In this document: positions 1 to 5,567 of the stretch, piece by piece | Numbering within the stretch: position 1 is the stretch's first letter | How the letters are laid out: each line of letters starts with the position of its first letter | Assembly: GCA_003454665.1 (NCBI GenBank) | Contig: DMKB01000093.1 | Location: 1-12,499, forward strand | Source: Nitrospiraceae bacterium | GTDB taxonomy: Bacteria; Nitrospirota; UBA9217 | Length of the DNA stretch: 12,499 bases | Direction of reading: 5' to 3' | The notes under the pieces: model-generated | What the model saw: only the letters and a program-made list of their open reading frames with translations | What the model was told of the DNA's origin: nothing | Databases searched by the model: none | Position numbers and translations under genes: made by a program

Positions 1-459
1 GACCTCGAGGATCTCGTTCTTATCGAGGCCGATGGAGTGGGCGGCCTTGGTCTTCTGCTCGAGCATGTATTGGAAGGTCGAAGCAGTGGTCACGAAGATG
101 TTCACGACCTCCACCCCAAGCTTCTCGAGCCGCTTAATGCCCTGGGTCGTAATGCCGACGGAGATGATTCGCCGTGGCTGGAAGTTGCTCCTGAGGACTG
201 AGGCAACTTCGATGTTCACCTTTTCCGTTGTCGTAGTGATGAGTACCGCGCTGGCATCGTCCACGTCCGCCTCCTCGAGAACCAGCCTGCTCGTTGCATC
301 TGCCTGCAGAACGCGGGCGTCTTTCCGGATCTTCCTGGCTTTCTCTTCGGCATCGGGCGCCGTGTCGATGCAGAGGACTTCATATTCTTTCGAAAGCTTT
401 CCGAGAAGATCCCTGCCGACATTGCCGACCCCGATGATTACGAATCTGTTGCTTTTCAT
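1..459 (-). CDS. TrkA-N/RCK domain NAD-binding protein (5' part, runs off window)
   Basis: The reading frame starts at ATG 459 and is open to base 1, giving 153 residues without a stop. The N-terminus is a Rossmann fold: a short beta strand, then the GVGNVG dinucleotide-binding loop at about residues 10-15, an acidic residue (ICID) at the end of the second strand, and the family-typical QADATS...LEEADVDDA segment at 54-69. This matches TrkA-N (RCK-N) domains, which bind NAD(H) or nucleotides and gate K+ channels or Trk/Ktr uptake systems at the cytoplasmic face of the membrane. The last visible residues (SIGLDKNEILEV) look like the beginning of an RCK-C domain. The start is supported by GAGGAGGA about 10 bases upstream. 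The partner transporter is not in view, so a K+ role is inferred from family only. Confidence 0.8.
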   Translation of the reverse strand, partial: MKSNRFVIIGVGNVGRDLLGKLSKEYEVLCIDTAPDAEEKARKIRKDARVLQADATSRLVLEEADVDDASAVLITTTTEKVNIEVASVLRSNFQPRRIISVGITTQGIKRLEKLGVEVVNIFVTTASTFQYMLEQKTKAAHSIGLDKNEILEV

Positions 460-554
460 GACTGGTGCCTGTCCTCCTCATTGCCCGCCCACCGGCAGGG
501 GCCGCGGAATAGACCGCTCCGCGTCATTCATTACGTGCTTTGTTGAACACTTTT

Positions 555-583
555 GGTATAGCAGAAAAAACGCCATTCTGCAA
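555..583 (-). promoter_or_regulatory. Sigma-70-like promoter for the TrkA-N gene
   Basis: On the minus strand TTGCAG (583-578) and TATACC (560-555) are separated by 17 bases. Transcription would start near 548, leaving a leader of about 90 bases that is GC-rich around 480-510 and ends in the ribosome-binding site of the TrkA-N gene. This is a consensus match only. Confidence 0.5.
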
Positions 584-674
584 GACAAATGAAATGACCT
601 TGATAAAAAAGCAGTGAAAAAATCTCTCGGGAGATAGGGAGAAGAGGGATGACCGGATTTTCCGTACTTTCTTA

Positions 675-703
675 TTGCCATCAGGCATGGTTGTCACTAT
701 AAT
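675..703 (+). promoter_or_regulatory. Sigma-70-like promoter for the NamZ-family gene
   Basis: TTGCCA (675-680) and TATAAT (698-703) are spaced by exactly 17 bases, a near-consensus vegetative promoter. The predicted start site is near 710. This matters for gene calling: the first in-frame ATG (710) would be leaderless, whereas the ATG at 734 has AGGA at 723-726 with a 7-base spacer. Confidence 0.7.
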
Positions 704-733
704 CTCCTCATGCCGAAGAAGCAGGATACAACC

Positions 734-1900
734 ATGACCGGACTCGACCTGCTCGACAAGCTCTGGCCGAAGACGCTCCGCGGCGCGCGGGTGGGGCTCG
801 TTGCACACCCCGCATCAATTAACCGGAGACTCGAGCACGCAGTTCACGTGTTCCGTAGGTCCAAAAAACTCAGCCTCGCCGCGCTCTTCGGGCCGCAGCA
901 CGGCATCCACGGTCAGACGCAGGACAATATGGTGGAATGGGAGGGTTTTCGCGATCCCGCGGCAGGCATTCCTGTCTACAGCCTCTACGGGAGCGTTCGC
1001 AAGCCTACGCCGGAGATGCTGGCCGATATCGACGTCCTCGCCTTCGATGTGCAGGACGTGGGCAGCCGCTACTATACCTTCATCTGGTCCCTGGAGCGCT
1101 GCATGGAGGCATGCCGTGAGGCAGGGAAGACCGTCGTCGTCCTCGACAGGCCGAACCCTGTCAACGGCCGGAGCATGGAAGGTCCGGTCCTCGATCCTGC
1201 ATTCGCATCCTTTGTCGGATTGCGCCCGCTTCCCATCCGGCACGGAATGACAATCGGAGAAATAGGCGGATATCTGAGCGAAACATTCCATCCTTCTCTC
1301 GACTACCACGTCCTCCCCCTTTCGCATTGGAAACGAGGTATGTGGTTCGACCACACCAGTCTCCCCTGGGTCCTGCCGTCACCAAACATGCCGACCCTCG
1401 ACACGGCCCTCGTCTATCCCGGCATGTGCCTGCTCGAAGGTACGAACCTCTCGGAAGGAAGAGGTACGACACGGCCCTTCGAGATCTTCGGCGCGCCCTT
1501 TATCCATCCCGAGACCCTTGTGCGCACCCTGAAGGACTATCACCTTCCCGGTGTTCTGTTCCGCCCCCTCTTCTTCGAGCCGACCTTTCAGAAACATGCC
1601 GGCATTGTCTGTGGAGGCGCCCAGATCCACGTGACGAACCGCGAGACCTTTAAGCCCTTCAAGACGGGCGTGGCAGTCCTGAAGGCAGTCCACAACACCT
1701 ACCCGAGGGAGTTTGCCTGGAAGCAGCCGCCCTACGAGTACGAGGAGATCAAACTTCCCATCGACATCCTGGCGGGCACGGACCGCTTGCGAAAAGAGAT
1801 TGAAGCCTGGGCGCCTCTTGATAAGATGGAAAAGTGGTGGACGGAGGAGCTGAAGGAATTCAGAAAGGTGAGAAAAAAATATCTCCGGTACGGGGAATGA
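734..1900 (+). CDS. DUF1343 / NamZ-like exo-beta-N-acetylmuramidase family protein
   Basis: The predicted protein has 388 residues from ATG 734 (396 from ATG 710). It has the full pattern of the DUF1343 family: RVGLVAHPAS near the N-terminus, LFGPQHGIHG at about 51-60, VLAFDVQDVGSRYYTF at about 102-117, LDRPNP, then LPIRHGMTIGE and LLEGTNLSEGRGTTRPFE. NamZ of Bacillus subtilis, founder of this family (GH171), removes non-reducing-end MurNAc from peptidoglycan fragments during wall recycling. Many family members are exported, but no signal peptide is visible here, so a cytoplasmic role in muropeptide recycling is inferred. The family's usual PEHG is PQHG in this protein, followed by QDNMVEW. 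I choose start 734 because a strong promoter predicts an RNA start near 710 and AGGA precedes ATG 734. The gene is monocistronic and points toward a converging minus-strand run. Family assignment is firm; activity on MurNAc is inferred. Confidence 0.88.
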   Translation: MTGLDLLDKLWPKTLRGARVGLVAHPASINRRLEHAVHVFRRSKKLSLAALFGPQHGIHGQTQDNMVEWEGFRDPAAGIPVYSLYGSVRKPTPEMLADIDVLAFDVQDVGSRYYTFIWSLERCMEACREAGKTVVVLDRPNPVNGRSMEGPVLDPAFASFVGLRPLPIRHGMTIGEIGGYLSETFHPSLDYHVLPLSHWKRGMWFDHTSLPWVLPSPNMPTLDTALVYPGMCLLEGTNLSEGRGTTRPFEIFGAPFIHPETLVRTLKDYHLPGVLFRPLFFEPTFQKHAGIVCGGAQIHVTNRETFKPFKTGVAVLKAVHNTYPREFAWKQPPYEYEEIKLPIDILAGTDRLRKEIEAWAPLDKMEKWWTEELKEFRKVRKKYLRYGE

Positions 1901-1930
1901 AGATAACTTAACGAGGCTCTGCCGTAGACC

Positions 1931-1980
1931 AATAAAGCAAAACTCGAACCAAAGGCGTCTCTCGCAACGCTCGCAAATAG
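1931..1980 (+). repeat. Interspersed repeat, GCGCAAAG family, copy 1 (degenerate)
   Basis: This copy begins AATAAAGCAAAA and continues with AAAGGCGTCTCTCGCAACGC. It is in direct orientation to the copy at 2180 and is the most decayed of the three, having lost the clean GGCGCAAAG core. Confidence 0.6.
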
Positions 1981-2179
1981 CCTAAAATCAGAAGCGGCCA
2001 CTTGGAACGCGGAATAAGAAGGTAACGGTAACGAAGCCCGTATCGGCGATCGGCATCGGTAACGTATAAATACGAACAACGACACCTTTGGACGAAACGG
2101 GCATCGTAGCCGTAACCATAAAACGTCTTCACTTCTCTGCGGTTTTTACCCTGACGTTCTCCCGCCATTACCGGAAAAC

Positions 2180-2231
2180 AATAAAGCAAAATCAAAGGCG
2201 TCTCGCGCAAAGGCGCAAAGCCCGCAAAGAA
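2180..2231 (+). repeat. Interspersed repeat, GCGCAAAG family, copy 2
   Basis: The copy reads AATAAAGCAAAATCAAAGGC followed by GTCTCGCGCAAAGGCGCAAAG and CCCGCAAAG. It shares the AATAAAGCAAAA...AAAGGCGTCTC frame with copy 1 and is opposed by copy 3 about 40 bases further on. Confidence 0.7.
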
Positions 2232-2271
2232 AGGCAAATCATTCGGGTTTAAGACAGTGTGTGAAGATTTA

Positions 2272-2323
2272 CTTTGCGCCTTTGGCGGCTTTGCGCGAAA
2301 GTCTCTTTGCATTTGACTTTATT
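2272..2323 (-). repeat. Interspersed repeat, GCGCAAAG family, copy 3 (inverted)
   Basis: Reading CTTTGCGCCTTTGGCGGC then TTTGCGCGAAAGTCTC and ending GACTTTATT on the plus strand, this is an inverted copy of the element at 2180. The pair could fold into an imperfect stem-loop, as in REP- or MITE-like intergenic elements. Confidence 0.65.
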
Positions 2324-2360
2324 CAATAAATTTAGTCGAAATTCAAAGGGACAAGACCCA

Positions 2361-2415
2361 TAATAAAAATCCTCCTCTGCACCTCTTCCCGTATCAGGAA
2401 AAGTTTCAGAGGAGG
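2361..2415 (-). terminator. Rho-independent terminator downstream of 2484-2843
   Basis: Read on the minus strand, CCTCCTCTG (2415-2407) pairs perfectly with CAGAGGAGG (2379-2371). A second inner stem, CTTTTCC against GGGAAGAG, lies inside it. The outer stem is followed directly by ATTTTTATTA. It lies about 70 bases after the stop of the secreted charged protein and probably ends the minus-strand transcription unit. Confidence 0.7.
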
Positions 2416-2483
2416 TGGAGTCCCTCCTGCAGTCCCGCCTGGGCGGGCCCGCGGGATCAAAACGGCATATCAGCCTTGTGTTG

Positions 2484-2843
2484 TTATCGACGGCCTCCCA
2501 TGCCCGACGGACGGGACATGCCCCTCGATCTGCCCATGGTGCGGCCGTCGTACATACCGGAACCGCTGCCGAATCCCGAACCCGTGTCCGTTTTCAGCTT
2601 CTCCTGTTCCTGCTCACGCGTCCTCGCTCTCTCCTTGGTCTTTGCTTCGTCCTGATCCATCGTCTGCTCTCTCGTCCTGAGCCTGTCCTGCTTCTGGAGC
2701 ATCTCTTGGTCTTGCACACGGTCCATTGTTTGCTCCCGCGTTCTGTCCTGGAGCTTGGATCCATCTTCTTCCTGGGCGAACGTCATACCGCCCATAACCA
2801 GAAAACTCGTGATTGCCGCTGTGTATACTATGATTTTCAACAT
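2484..2843 (-). CDS. Secreted, highly charged coiled-coil-like small protein, unknown function
   Basis: The protein has 119 residues. Residues 1-23 form a Sec signal peptide (MLKIIVYTAAITSFLVMGGM core, likely cut after TFA). The mature part is dominated by Glu, Gln, Asp, Arg and Lys, with RTREQ repeated at about 34, 56 and 74 (TREQTMD twice) and a probable extended or coiled-coil helix over 24-85. A Gly/Ser/Arg/Met-rich, probably disordered tail covers 88-119. I choose ATG 2843 because GGAGGG at 2856-2851 sits 7 bases ahead of it; an earlier ATG (2858) overlaps that ribosome-binding site. A terminator follows. It lies downstream of another secreted protein on the same strand, with a repeat in the 216-base gap. 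I do not recognise the family. Confidence 0.7.
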   Translation of the reverse strand: MLKIIVYTAAITSFLVMGGMTFAQEEDGSKLQDRTREQTMDRVQDQEMLQKQDRLRTREQTMDQDEAKTKERARTREQEQEKLKTDTGSGFGSGSGMYDGRTMGRSRGMSRPSGMGGRR

Positions 2844-2918
2844 GTTCATTCCCTCCATTCACTGTTGTTGTTTGATACATAATCCGGATTTACTAACCAG
2901 AACAGAAAATATTTTCCG

Positions 2919-3002
2919 CCACAGAGGACTCTGAGGAAAGCGTGTTTGCTAAGAAATAAAAGGAATTCCTGCATTTCTCTGTGTTCTCTGTGTACTCTGT
3001 GG
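2919..3002. repeat. CCACAGAGG-type inverted repeat element
   Basis: The left arm CCACAGAGGACTCTGAGGAA (from 2919) and the right arm TTTCTCTGTGTTCTCTGTGT followed by ACTCTGTGG (ending 3002) are imperfect inverted copies around a roughly 33-base centre. A single-arm relative occurs at 11732-11750. The element fills most of the gap between the two secreted-protein genes. Confidence 0.7.
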
Positions 3003-3059
3003 CAAAGCATGTCAACAAATTTGTGCTCTCCTTAGTGTCTGCTCTCCGTTCAGCACCGC

Positions 3060-3911
3060 TTATTTCCCGCCTTTTCCATGACCGCCTCCGGAACCGGGGC
3101 TGTGTCTGAAACCTCCGTCCATCCCTCCACTACTTTCGCCGAATCCGGCCTGCATACGCCGGAATGCTCTATCCCAGCTCATGTGGTCCTTCTTCATCCT
3201 CATCAGTTCCTGCTCCGTCCTCGCGATGCCCGCCTCCGAATATCGCAGGATAATGAACTGGCGCGCCGTGCGCACAACGAGATCACCGGGCATCCCCGCT
3301 GCTTTCAAGTTCGCCATTGATTCAACTACTCTCGTAAACCGTGCAAAGGGGAGATCTTTGTCGATTGCTTTATGGCTGAGTGCTGATAGTTCGCCGGCAG
3401 GCAATCCGGTCTCAAGAGCAAAAGAAATCGTTTCAATGGCCTTTTTCCGCTCTTTGGATGTGCTTCCCTGCAGCCCCCGCTGTTCCGCTGACTCCACGAT
3501 CCCGGCTGCGGCTTCCATTGTCCTCTTCACCTTCACCGCCACGGTGATGATTCTCTCGGACGGCACTCCTTTGGCCATGCCCTGCAGAATCTTGTTCAGA
3601 ACCGGCTGCACCGGAAGACCCTGCTGTTCCGCCTCGATGCACAGGGCGAGATAACGACCCAACGTGCGAGCATCTGTCGGCCCGGCGATCCCTTTCCGCA
3701 CCATGGCGGCCACATCATCGGGAGACATCCCGTATTTGAAGGCTTCGCGGGTCTTCGCCATCAGCATCGCGCGATTTTGCGTTGTATACGACGACTGTCG
3801 CATCATCTGCTCGATTGCATCGCCGGCCTTTCCGCCGGGCGGAGTGGCAAAGGCGGTGACGGATGTTACGAGCACTATCGTTATCGAGAGAGCAATACTC
3901 TTTGCGTTCAT
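3060..3911 (-). CDS. Secreted alpha-helical repeat protein, unknown function
   Basis: The protein has 283 residues. Residues 1-22 are a signal peptide (hydrophobic SIALSITIVLVTSVTAFA, likely cut after AFA). The body is almost entirely predicted helix and contains recurring helix-turn-helix-like units with the pattern G-[LMV]-P/S-x-x-x-[LV]: YGMSPDDVAAMV (60-71), QGLPVQPVL (97-105), KGVPSERII (114-122), TGLPAGELS (168-176) and AGMPGDLVV (205-213). This gives a superhelical, scaffold-like impression. The C-terminal tail from about 258 is Gly/Ser/His-rich and probably disordered. I choose ATG 3911 because GGAG lies 9 bases upstream; a TTG at 3926 also opens the frame. The gene follows the anti-sigma-like gene by 73 bases with no terminator seen, so co-transcription is likely. 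No enzyme motif is visible, and I know no named family for it. Confidence 0.75.
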   Translation of the reverse strand: MNAKSIALSITIVLVTSVTAFATPPGGKAGDAIEQMMRQSSYTTQNRAMLMAKTREAFKYGMSPDDVAAMVRKGIAGPTDARTLGRYLALCIEAEQQGLPVQPVLNKILQGMAKGVPSERIITVAVKVKRTMEAAAGIVESAEQRGLQGSTSKERKKAIETISFALETGLPAGELSALSHKAIDKDLPFARFTRVVESMANLKAAGMPGDLVVRTARQFIILRYSEAGIARTEQELMRMKKDHMSWDRAFRRMQAGFGESSGGMDGGFRHSPGSGGGHGKGGK

Positions 3912-3984
3912 CCTACGACGCTCCAATCATATGACATTTTTTTGAGGTCATCCCTGCTGACCCCGTTGTATGCTCTATCCTGCA

Positions 3985-4632
3985 TTAAAAATGGTACACC
4001 CGGCGAATCGAATTCTTATAGCCGAAACCATCGTCGCTGTATGCGTCCGCATCGGGGTCGGGTACCCATTGCTGTCCGTCGACGACAAACATGTACGTGT
4101 ACATCCCCGGAGCAAGCGGAATCTCAACGGACCAGTCTCCGCTCTCCTGCCGCGTGAGCAGTACTTCGCTCACCATCCACCGGTTAAAATCGCCGGCAAG
4201 GGCCACACGTTGTGCTCCGGGAGCATGCAGATTGAACCGGACCAGGACAGCCGGCTTTTCCGCTGTCGTCTGAGCGACCATACTCTGATCACCCCATTTC
4301 ACCACAAAGAGTGACGCCGTGAGAGCGAACAGCATCAGGAGCATGGCCGTCGCCACATTCCATCGGAACACCCGCTGGCCGAAGAAGAAACGCCTCACGC
4401 TTTCCCGGAGGGGAATCGACCTTTCCGGCAGCCGTCGCATCACCTCTGCCGTGAACGTCGGGGGAGGAGAAAGCCGCTCCGATGTCTCGACCATGCGCAC
4501 CGCCTCATGGAGTTCCAGGAGCTCCTCTTCCAGGCGAGGGTCGGACCGTACGCGTTCAATAATCTCTTTTGCCTCCGATGCAGACAATTCCCCGTCTAAC
4601 AGTCTGTGGAGTTGTTCTCTCTCTCCATTCAT
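3985..4632 (-). CDS. Anti-sigma-like single-pass membrane protein with periplasmic CBM48-like domain
   Basis: The protein has 215 residues in three parts. Residues 1-75 are a helical cytoplasmic part beginning MNGEREQLHRLLDGELSASE, the usual look of anti-sigma N-termini, but without the His/Cys zinc-binding set of zf-HC2 ZAS domains. Residues about 91-111 are one transmembrane helix. Residues about 125-213 are an early-set/CBM48 (AMPK-type glycogen-binding) fold, with VRFNLHAPGAQRVALAGDFN and RW at 131-152, WSVEIPLAPGMYTYMFVVDG at 167-186 and a closing DDGFGYKNS. The C-terminal domain would face the periplasm. GGGAGG lies 8 bases before ATG 4632, so I use this rather than GTG 4641. The start overlaps the region-4-only gene by 77 bases, implying coupled translation. 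I infer that it restrains the ECF sigma factor encoded just upstream and may respond to a glycan; neither point is shown by sequence alone. Confidence 0.78.
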   Translation of the reverse strand: MNGEREQLHRLLDGELSASEAKEIIERVRSDPRLEEELLELHEAVRMVETSERLSPPPTFTAEVMRRLPERSIPLRESVRRFFFGQRVFRWNVATAMLLMLFALTASLFVVKWGDQSMVAQTTAEKPAVLVRFNLHAPGAQRVALAGDFNRWMVSEVLLTRQESGDWSVEIPLAPGMYTYMFVVDGQQWVPDPDADAYSDDGFGYKNSIRRVYHF

Positions 4633-4957
4633 AGCGTACACCTCCCTCCTTCAAGACTTCTCGAATAATCTCCCGCGCTTTGGATGCCCGCATCCTCAGG
4701 CAATCTTCACTCACTCCGAGCAGTGCGGCACTTGCCCGGTCATCCAGGCCCCGGTCCCGCTGCAGCGTAATAGCGCTGCGGTATTCTTCAGGAAGCCTGC
4801 TCAGGGCCTTCTGAAACAGCTCTTCCACGTACTCTCGGAAACAAACAGCCTCGCAGAGCCCCCCGGGCATCTCGTGCGAGGGAGCGCTCACTTCCCCCTC
4901 CTGAGAGGACACCGCTTCATGCTTCGTCGGGGAAGCAATGCGCTCATCCTGTTCCAC
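4556..4957 (-). CDS. Sigma-70 region 4-only protein
   Basis: The predicted protein has 133 residues from GTG 4957 (GAGG 6 bases upstream). Residues 46-104 are a clear sigma region 4 helix-turn-helix: ALSRLPEEYRSAITLQ, then LDDRASAALLGVSEDCLRMR and ASKAREIIREVL. It aligns closely with region 4 of the adjacent ECF sigma factor (ALNRLPAEYREAIIMK...). The first 45 residues are low-complexity and carry no region 2, so it cannot bind a -10 element or melt DNA in the usual way. Residues after about 107 are read out of frame from the anti-sigma gene, suggesting a lost stop codon or a minimal functional end near 106. It overlaps the sigma gene by 14 bases. It may act as a DNA-binding co-regulator or as a partner for another protein. 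A remnant of a duplicated sigma gene is the alternative, although its intact frame and ribosome-binding site argue for expression. Confidence 0.72.
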   Translation of the reverse strand: MEQDERIASPTKHEAVSSQEGEVSAPSHEMPGGLCEAVCFREYVEELFQKALSRLPEEYRSAITLQRDRGLDDRASAALLGVSEDCLRMRASKAREIIREVLKEGGVRYEWRERTTPQTVRRGIVCIGGKRDY

Positions 4958-5510
4958 GGTTCACCTCGCCTTTCAGCAAAAGTTCCTTCAGCATCTCCCG
5001 CCCCCGGTGAGCACGGACCTTCAACGCACCCGCGCTTATTCCCGTCAAGGCGGACATTTCAGCATAATCCAACTCCTGGATATGCTTCATAATAATCGCT
5101 TCGCGATACTCTGCCGGGAGTCTATTCAACGCATTCTGAAGCGTGCCCACTTCCTCCTTGTTGCGGAACCGCACCTCGGGATCCTCCAGCCTGCTGCGCA
5201 GCGTATTTTCCATTTCAAGCACCGGTATCGTGTCTTTCCTTCCTCGCAGCATGTCCCTGCACTTGTTCAGCGTTATGCTGATAAGCCACGATGAAAATTT
5301 AGCGTTCCGCCGAAAGCTCTTCAGGGAAACATAGGCCGCGATAAAACTCTCCTGCGCCGCGTCCTTTGCTCCCTGTTCATCGCCGAGCATACGGTACGCC
5401 GTCGTATAGACCATCCCCTGGTATCTCTGCACCAGAAGGGCATACTCCTCTTTCTCGCCGTTTAAACAGCGCGCGATAATTTCCTGTTCTGTCGGTGGTT
5501 GCTTTATCAT
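4944..5510 (-). CDS. ECF (RpoE/SigW-like) RNA polymerase sigma factor
   Basis: The protein has 188 residues, the normal ECF length, with only regions 2 and 4. Region 2 spans about 24-92, with FxxL-like YALLVQRYQGMVYTTAYRML, the DAAQESFIAAY core and FSSWLISITLNKCRDMLR, which binds the -10 box and polymerase clamp. Region 4 spans about 121-178, with ALNRLPAEYREAIIMKHIQE and LTGISAGALKVRAHRGREML, which recognises the -35 box. The start ATG 5510 has no obvious Shine-Dalgarno sequence; the short leader is A/T-rich. An ECF-style promoter lies directly upstream, suggesting autoregulation. The stop overlaps the next gene (region-4-only) by 14 bases, and the anti-sigma-like gene follows, the classic sigma/anti-sigma order. 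Its regulon is unknown; the two secreted proteins and the lipoprotein nearby are candidates by position. Confidence 0.92.
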   Translation of the reverse strand: MIKQPPTEQEIIARCLNGEKEEYALLVQRYQGMVYTTAYRMLGDEQGAKDAAQESFIAAYVSLKSFRRNAKFSSWLISITLNKCRDMLRGRKDTIPVLEMENTLRSRLEDPEVRFRNKEEVGTLQNALNRLPAEYREAIIMKHIQELDYAEMSALTGISAGALKVRAHRGREMLKELLLKGEVNRGTG

Positions 5511-5533
5511 AGGGTGGTCTATTTTAACTATTA

Positions 5534-5559
5534 GACGTCGTACACCGGAAAACGTTACC
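5534..5559 (-). promoter_or_regulatory. Putative ECF-sigma autoregulatory promoter
   Basis: On the minus strand GGTAAC (5559-5554) is followed after 16 bases by CGTC (5537-5534) and then TAA. This has the general form of ECF promoters, with an AAC-type -35 and a CGTC-type -10. It lies in the 57-base gap between the lipoprotein stop and the sigma start, giving a leader of about 18 bases. A small hairpin, GAAAAC with GTTTTC (5566-5548), overlaps the -35 box. No vegetative promoter is evident in the gap. Confidence 0.5.
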
Positions 5560-5567
5560 GGTTTTCA

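Larger units (their letters stand above)
1901..2483. other. Repeat-rich intergenic region, no credible gene
   Basis: Between two converging genes this stretch holds three degenerate copies of one interspersed repeat (listed separately), a segment at about 2020-2070 in which GGTAACG-like words recur, a minus-strand terminator (2361-2415), and a very GC-rich self-complementary patch at about 2434-2456 (CCCGCC TG GGCGGG followed by CCCGCGGG). An open frame covers 1908-2312 on the minus strand, but its translation repeats the repeat-derived peptide LRETPL and resembles no protein I know, so I do not call it. Confidence 0.7.

Noticed and set aside
32..592. Plus-strand open frame of 186 codons over the TrkA-N gene
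   Set aside because: The minus strand carries a clear Rossmann-fold TrkA-N domain with a ribosome-binding site; the plus frame is its shadow.
612..632. Small hairpin ATCTC-CCGA-GAGAT followed by T6 on the minus strand, terminator-like
   Set aside because: The stem is only 5 bp, and it lies upstream of the minus-strand promoter with no minus-strand gene ending nearby.
1908..2312. Minus-strand open frame of 134 codons
   Set aside because: It is composed largely of interspersed repeats, as its translation contains the repeat peptide LRETPL twice. It has no family resemblance.
1931..2323. Possible CRISPR-like array
   Set aside because: The repeats differ in orientation and length and are degenerate, with no regular spacer size and no cas genes.
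3009..3032. TTGACA on the minus strand as a -35 box for the 2484-2843 gene
   Set aside because: No good -10 box lies 16-18 bases downstream, and the hexamer abuts the CCACAGAG repeat.
4319..5092. Plus-strand open frame of 257 codons opposite the sigma/anti-sigma genes
   Set aside because: It is antisense to three genes with clear domains. Its translation is Ser/Arg-rich with no domain.
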